Below are positions 14,379 through 18,221 of a stretch of 18,221 nt of DNA, piece after piece. The first letter of the stretch is position 1. Each line of letters starts with the position of its first letter. The DNA is from JAKBCQ01 sp021807585 (GTDB lineage Bacteria; Planctomycetota; Planctomycetia; Isosphaerales; Isosphaeraceae): the NCBI GenBank assembly GCA_027325115.1, contig DAHWFG010000049.1, forward strand, positions 1-18,221. The letters run 5' to 3'. A program made the translations under genes and the position numbers. Under the pieces are notes generated by a model. The model saw nothing but the letters and a program-made list of their open reading frames with translations, did not search any database and had not been told where the DNA came from.

Positions 14379-15737
14379 TCATTCGGGCAAAACATAAGGA
14401 GCTCGGTACGTGTACCGAAGCAGCTTGTTCGCTCCCTCGTGATTCGTGAACCGATCCTCTTTGGCGTCCCATTCGAGGAGCGCATTCATTTTGAGCGCGA
14501 TATTGCCGATGAGCGCCGCGTTCGTCGACCGCCTGCCCGTCTCGATATCGCAATGACAACGATCTCGGCTCTTCACGCAATCGAGGAAATTACGCGCATG
14601 AAGCGTCGTCGCGTCGGGAGAATTCTTTTCGACCCCTTCAATCACGGGCTTCGCGCCCGCACGGTGTCCGCGTTCGAGCGAGCGATCGAGCGGATTGAGC
14701 GCGGGTACCTCGTTCGGAGAAATCGACTCGGGAACGATCTGATAACCCCCGTTCGTCACATAAAGCGTCCCCTTCGTTCCGCGAAATTCGATCTCGCCGT
14801 GTTTCCCTCCCGAAGGAGCGGCATTGGTGTTGATTTGTGTAAACGTTACAAGCGTATCGTCGGGATACCGCCACATCACCTCGAGCGTGTCGGGAATCTC
14901 GCGATTATCCTCGATCGCGAACTTCCCTCCCATCGCCGCGACCGCCAAAGGCGTATCGCGACCCAACGCCCAATGAATCATATCCAAATAATGAACCCCA
15001 AAATTCGTCAACTGCCCCCCCGAGTAATCGTAAAACCAACGGAACCGATAAAACGTGCGATTCTTGTTGTACCGTTTCAACGGCGCCGGTCCCACCCAAA
15101 GGTCCCAATCAAATCCGGCGGGAGGTTCGCCGTCCGCGGGCGTACCGATCCCCTTCGGCCATTCGTTCCGCAGGTGGAACGCCCGGACAAACGTCACCCG
15201 TCCGATCCCTCCCGAACGTACGATCTCGGCCGCCTCCTTATGATAAGGAGACGACCTGCGCATGATCCCGACCTGCGTCACTCGATCGTAACGCCGCGCC
15301 GCGTCCGCCATCCGCCCCCCCTCGGCGACGGTCAAAGATAACGGCTTCTCCACATAAACATCCTTGCCGGCCTGAAACGCGTGAATCGTTTGAAGCGCGT
15401 GCCAGTGATCGGGCGTCGCGACGACCACCGCGTCGACCTCCTTGAGATCGAGCAGCTTGCGATAATCGTGGAACCGCCGAGGTTCGCCGCCGATCTTCCG
15501 GCTCGCCGCGTCGAGATAAGGCTCGTGGAGATCGCTGATCGCAATGATCTCGCAATCTTTGTGACGCAGGAAGGCGTCGATCACCTGATCGCCGCGATTC
15601 CCCACGCCGATCACACCGAGACGGACTCGGTCCGCCGCGCCCAGCACGCGCCCCGCGGCGAACGCCGACGCCGCGACCCCTCCCAATCCCGCCATCGCCG
15701 ATCGCCTGGCGAATTCTCGTCGATCAATTCGCGACAT
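14379..15737 (-). CDS. Tat-exported Gfo/Idh/MocA family oxidoreductase
   Basis: The 452-residue protein starts at ATG 15737, with GGAG 8 nt upstream. Residues 6-14 read RREFARRSA, a twin-arginine motif, followed by a small-residue-rich hydrophobic stretch and VLGAA, so folded export with its nicotinamide cofactor is likely. The Rossmann part begins RLGVIGVGNRGDQ (39-51), and the EKPLSLT motif at 130-136 carries the family lysine. Further landmarks are ATPDHWHA (107-114), WDLWVGPAP and the GGQLTNFGVHYLDMIHWALG segment of the C-terminal sheet domain. Such proteins are very abundant in planctomycetes and act on sugars or sugar acids; the substrate cannot be read from the sequence. It lies 104 nt upstream of sorA on the same strand, though nothing functional links them. 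Confidence 0.92.
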   Translation of the reverse strand: MSRIDRREFARRSAMAGLGGVAASAFAAGRVLGAADRVRLGVIGVGNRGDQVIDAFLRHKDCEIIAISDLHEPYLDAASRKIGGEPRRFHDYRKLLDLKEVDAVVVATPDHWHALQTIHAFQAGKDVYVEKPLSLTVAEGGRMADAARRYDRVTQVGIMRRSSPYHKEAAEIVRSGGIGRVTFVRAFHLRNEWPKGIGTPADGEPPAGFDWDLWVGPAPLKRYNKNRTFYRFRWFYDYSGGQLTNFGVHYLDMIHWALGRDTPLAVAAMGGKFAIEDNREIPDTLEVMWRYPDDTLVTFTQINTNAAPSGGKHGEIEFRGTKGTLYVTNGGYQIVPESISPNEVPALNPLDRSLERGHRAGAKPVIEGVEKNSPDATTLHARNFLDCVKSRDRCHCDIETGRRSTNAALIGNIALKMNALLEWDAKEDRFTNHEGANKLLRYTYRAPYVLPE

Positions 15738-16000
15738 GATTACGACTCCAAAAACGCGGTCGCTTACCCGACTCCGCCGTCTAGTCTACACGACGTTACG
15801 AAGAATCGCCGGCTTCCGAATCACTCCCAATCCGTTCGGTTCAACCACCAAACTTGAACGCGGCGACCGACGTCGATACCTTATGAATTTTTATTTTATA
15901 TATAAAAATATCTTATTTTATTGTGTCGATCGCGCACCCGACGAAACCGGGCTCAACGAAACGGGCCGACCGATCAAAAGCGGCGATCGCTCGGCTCGAT
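15738..16000. other. Intergenic gap with a pronounced AT-rich palindromic core
   Basis: This 263-nt gap between two minus-strand genes holds the longest AT-only stretch of the window, about 15881-15922, centred on the palindrome TTTTATATATAAAA. Several -10-like boxes can be read on the minus strand, so a promoter for the Gfo/Idh/MocA gene is likely here, but no single -35/-10 pair stands out. No open frame with a ribosome binding site was found. Confidence 0.4.
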
Positions 16001-17476
16001 TCATCCCGTTTCAGCCTTCGTCCTGGACCGCTCGGCCGCGGCGACGATCGACCGCGCCATACCCTCAAAGATGACACGATGAATCGGATAAAGAAGAGAC
16101 CAGTAGAGCCGACCCCAAAACCGAGTCGGCTTGAAATATGCCGTTTGGATGAGAACCGATCGCTCGCCCAGTTCTCCCGCGGGCTCGACGACGAATTCCA
16201 GCCAGGCGTCTCCGGGAACTTTCATCTCGGCGTGCAAAAGCAAACGACGACCAGGATCATAATCCTCGACCCGCCAAAAATCGATCGCGTCGCCGACGTA
16301 AACGCCTTCAGGATCGCGCCGGCCGCGCCTCAGCCCCACTCCGCCGATCAGCCGATCGAGCCAACCTCGAATCTTCCAGAGCGTGTCGGCGAAATACCAG
16401 CCGACCTCGCCGCCGATCCGGCGAACGCGATCAAACAGCGCCTCGCTCGAGGCCAAGCATTCGACTTCTCGGCGTTCTTGAATCGGAAACTCGCTCGGAT
16501 CAAACCCGATCGAACGACGTGCTTTGCCACGCAAACTCGCGTTCGTCCAACGCGTTTCAACCCGCCGCTGCAGAACCCCGTCGAGCGCCGCGACGACCGC
16601 GTCCTCGAACCCAAGTCGTGCCAAAGGAACTAGTGTGAGAATACGATTATCCTCACAGATCGTCTCCGATTTCAGCCCCTCGATCAACGGAAACGCAATC
16701 GACGCGGGAACGGGAGTGACCAGATTCGCCCAATATGCCGATAATCGCGGAGTCAAAACGGGAACGACCAAGATCCACCGCCTCAAGCCGAGAATTGCCG
16801 CAAATCTTGTCATCATATCTTTGTATGTTAGTATATCAGGACCGCCGATATCGAGGACGAGCCCCGAGGTCGCCGGATTATCCAGACAACCCGTTAAATA
16901 CGAAAGCACGTCGCGAATCGCGATCGGTTGGGTGCGGTTATTCACCCATCTGGGGCAAATCATCGCCGGAAGGCGAAGAACGAGCGCCCTCAGCATCTCG
17001 AACGAAGCGCTTCCAGATCCGATGATCATCGCCGCGCGGAGTTCGGTCGTCGGAGTCGCTCCACGGCGCAGTTCGTCGCCGACTTCGTGTCGACTCGATA
17101 AATGCTTAGATAATTGTTCGTTCCGGTTTCCCAGCCCTCCCAGATAAACGATCCGTTCCAGCCGAGCCGAAGCAGCGGCCTCGGCGAAGTTGCGGGCCGA
17201 ACGGAGATCCAAATCGCGGAACGATTTCTCTCCCCCTCCCATCGCATGCACCAGATAATACGCGAACCGACATCCCTCAAGCGCCGACTTAAGCGATTCG
17301 GCGTCGAGCAGATCCCCCGCGACGATCTCGACGCAATCCGCCCAGCTTCGTCCCCTCAAGCGATTCGGATCCCGCGCCAAACAGCGGACGCGATAGCCTT
17401 TCTCAAGCAGCCGAGGAACCAGCCGACCGCCGATATAGCCCGTCGCCCCCGTCGTCAATATCAAATCACTTTGCAT
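16001..17476 (-). CDS. NAD(P)-binding SDR protein fused to DUF2867-type domain
   Basis: The 491-residue protein starts at ATG 17476. Residues 7-18 (LTTGATGYIGGR) form the dinucleotide-binding loop of an extended or atypical SDR, followed by RCLARDP, AGDLLDAESL, YYLVHAMGGG and RIVYLGGLG. The pattern resembles YbjT/NmrA-like NAD(P)H-binding proteins. The classical YxxxK catalytic pair is not obvious, so it may be a sensor or an atypical reductase. The C-terminal part from about residue 340 (EVGWYFADTLWKIRGWLDRLIGG, then VYVGDAIDFWRVEDYDPGRRLLLHAEMKVPG, FWGRLYWSLLYPIHRVIFEGM) matches the DUF2867 domain often joined to such proteins. Function is unknown. No membrane helix is certain. Neighbours are unrelated. 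Confidence 0.85.
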   Translation of the reverse strand: MQSDLILTTGATGYIGGRLVPRLLEKGYRVRCLARDPNRLRGRSWADCVEIVAGDLLDAESLKSALEGCRFAYYLVHAMGGGEKSFRDLDLRSARNFAEAAASARLERIVYLGGLGNRNEQLSKHLSSRHEVGDELRRGATPTTELRAAMIIGSGSASFEMLRALVLRLPAMICPRWVNNRTQPIAIRDVLSYLTGCLDNPATSGLVLDIGGPDILTYKDMMTRFAAILGLRRWILVVPVLTPRLSAYWANLVTPVPASIAFPLIEGLKSETICEDNRILTLVPLARLGFEDAVVAALDGVLQRRVETRWTNASLRGKARRSIGFDPSEFPIQERREVECLASSEALFDRVRRIGGEVGWYFADTLWKIRGWLDRLIGGVGLRRGRRDPEGVYVGDAIDFWRVEDYDPGRRLLLHAEMKVPGDAWLEFVVEPAGELGERSVLIQTAYFKPTRFWGRLYWSLLYPIHRVIFEGMARSIVAAAERSRTKAETG

Positions 17477-17660
17477 AATATCTCACGGATTATTATAAGT
17501 AAAGAATCTGAATTCAATCGAATAATCAACGCCTCGATCAACCGGTCTCTATGACGTTCTTTTATATTCTCGCACGCAATCGGCAAGGAGTGAGGTCGGA
17601 ATTCATCGCGCCTTCGATGCAATTGGAATCATGGATCAACCAGCTCGATCAGGGTCCGGA

Positions 17661-17689
17661 TTGATATCCGCGACGGCGTTCGGGATAAT
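17661..17689 (+). promoter_or_regulatory. Sigma70-type promoter for the Uma2-family gene
   Basis: TTGATA at 17661-17666 and GATAAT at 17684-17689 are separated by exactly 17 nt. Transcription would start near 17696, giving a leader of about 30 nt with GGAGGA at 17711-17716. The spacing to the downstream start is consistent. Confidence 0.5.
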
Positions 17690-17724
17690 CGTCATGAAGG
17701 AACATTCCTTGGAGGAATTGAGAC

Positions 17725-18221
17725 ATGTCCACCGCCCCGACGACGACCGAACCTCGGCTGACCGCCGAGCAATACGCGGCGCTTCCCGATACGGGGCGTC
17801 TCGACGAACTGGTTCGAGGGAGGATCGTTCCCGTGCCGCCGCCCAATCGTCTTCATGGAATAATATGCGCCAAAGTCGCGCGAATCTTGGGGAATTATAT
17901 TGAAGATCATGATCTCGGACATATCATGATTAACGACGCGGGCGTGATCACCCAACGCGATCCCGATACCGTTCGGGGTCCCGATCTCGCGTTTTATACC
18001 TACGCCAAACTCCCGAAAGACGCAATCCTCGCGAATTACGGCCCCGAGGCTCCCGATCTCATCGTCGAGGTCCGTTCACCCTTCGAACGTTGGCACATGA
18101 TACTCGCCAAAGCCGCCGAATACCTCGCCGCGGGGGTTTCCGTCGTCGTCATCCTCGACGACGAACGACGCTCCGCGAACGTCATCTCCGCCGACGGCTC
18201 GACACGAATGCTCGCGGACGA
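17725..18221 (+). CDS. Uma2-family (PD-(D/E)XK-like, DUF820) protein, 3' end missing
   Basis: ATG 17725 follows GGAGGA (17711-17716) with 8-nt spacing, and the frame stays open for 165 codons to the window edge. Visible landmarks are LTAEQYAALPDTGRLDELVRG at the start, the RGPDLAFYT strand, then APDLIVEVRSPFERW with the Uma2-type EVxSP, and KAAEYLAAGVSVVVILDDE. Uma2 proteins have a restriction-endonuclease-like fold and are strongly multiplied in planctomycetes and cyanobacteria; their biological role is not settled. The protein is normally about 190-200 residues, so only the end is missing. It is divergent from the SDR/DUF2867 gene, across 248 nt. Confidence 0.88.
   Translation, partial: MSTAPTTTEPRLTAEQYAALPDTGRLDELVRGRIVPVPPPNRLHGIICAKVARILGNYIEDHDLGHIMINDAGVITQRDPDTVRGPDLAFYTYAKLPKDAILANYGPEAPDLIVEVRSPFERWHMILAKAAEYLAAGVSVVVILDDERRSANVISADGSTRMLAD

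Noticed and set aside
17492..17517. Perfect TATAAT on the minus strand ahead of the SDR/DUF2867 gene
   Set aside because: The nearest -35-like box (TTGAAT) is only 14 nt away and the start would fall on the ribosome binding site, so the pair is not a workable promoter as read.

Overview
This 18.2 kb window reads as chromosomal DNA of a planctomycete. The pointers are a Ser/Thr kinase with a planctomycete-style N-terminal helper domain ending in a GFxxGxY-ILExIGKGG junction, a DUF1570 secreted protein, a Tat-exported Gfo/Idh/MocA oxidoreductase, a Uma2-family protein, and a LmbE-type deacetylase. The DNA is moderately GC-rich, unusually full of GATC/CGATCG words, and dotted with short AT-rich patches inside otherwise GC-rich genes. 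No tRNA, rRNA, CRISPR array, transposase or insertion sequence was seen.

Layout. Position 1-229 (minus) is the 5' part of an unrecognised gene. Position 652-1362 (plus) encodes a two-TM protein with a C-terminal beta-strand-rich domain of the S-2TMbeta/Cap15 type, a CBASS antiphage effector family. No CD-NTase partner is in view. Position 1847-2119 (plus) is a tiny membrane-protein gene with a clear promoter and ribosome binding site. Its in-frame TGA at 1934-1936 is followed by a hairpin that fits the bacterial SECIS description and by 60 open codons, so it is a candidate selenoprotein. A terminator-like inverted repeat separates it from the convergent homoserine dehydrogenase (hom, minus).

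Position 3727-8271 (minus) looks like one signalling transcription unit read from high to low coordinates: LmbE/PIG-L deacetylase, PP2C phosphatase, Ser/Thr kinase, then a secreted DUF1570 zincin-like protein. A good promoter (8304-8332) lies in front of it. Upstream is an isolated cobL/cbiET corrin methyltransferase (8492-9757).

Position 9893-14274 (minus) is a tight respiratory operon: sorA (molybdenum sulfite dehydrogenase), sorB (monohaem cytochrome c, 1-nt gap or internal start), a single 885-residue polypeptide that fuses CcoN, CcoO and two more cytochrome c domains of a cbb3 oxidase (4-nt overlap with sorB), and an unlisted 42-residue one-TM protein starting 5 nt after its stop codon. 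Together they suggest a compact sulfite-to-oxygen electron chain. Downstream in coordinate order are a Tat-exported Gfo/Idh/MocA dehydrogenase, a long AT-rich gap, a SDR/DUF2867 fusion protein and, on the plus strand, a Uma2-family gene cut by the window edge.

Functions are assigned from recognisable motifs in the translated sequence. No database search was possible. The Cap15-like protein and the candidate selenoprotein are the two observations most worth checking.
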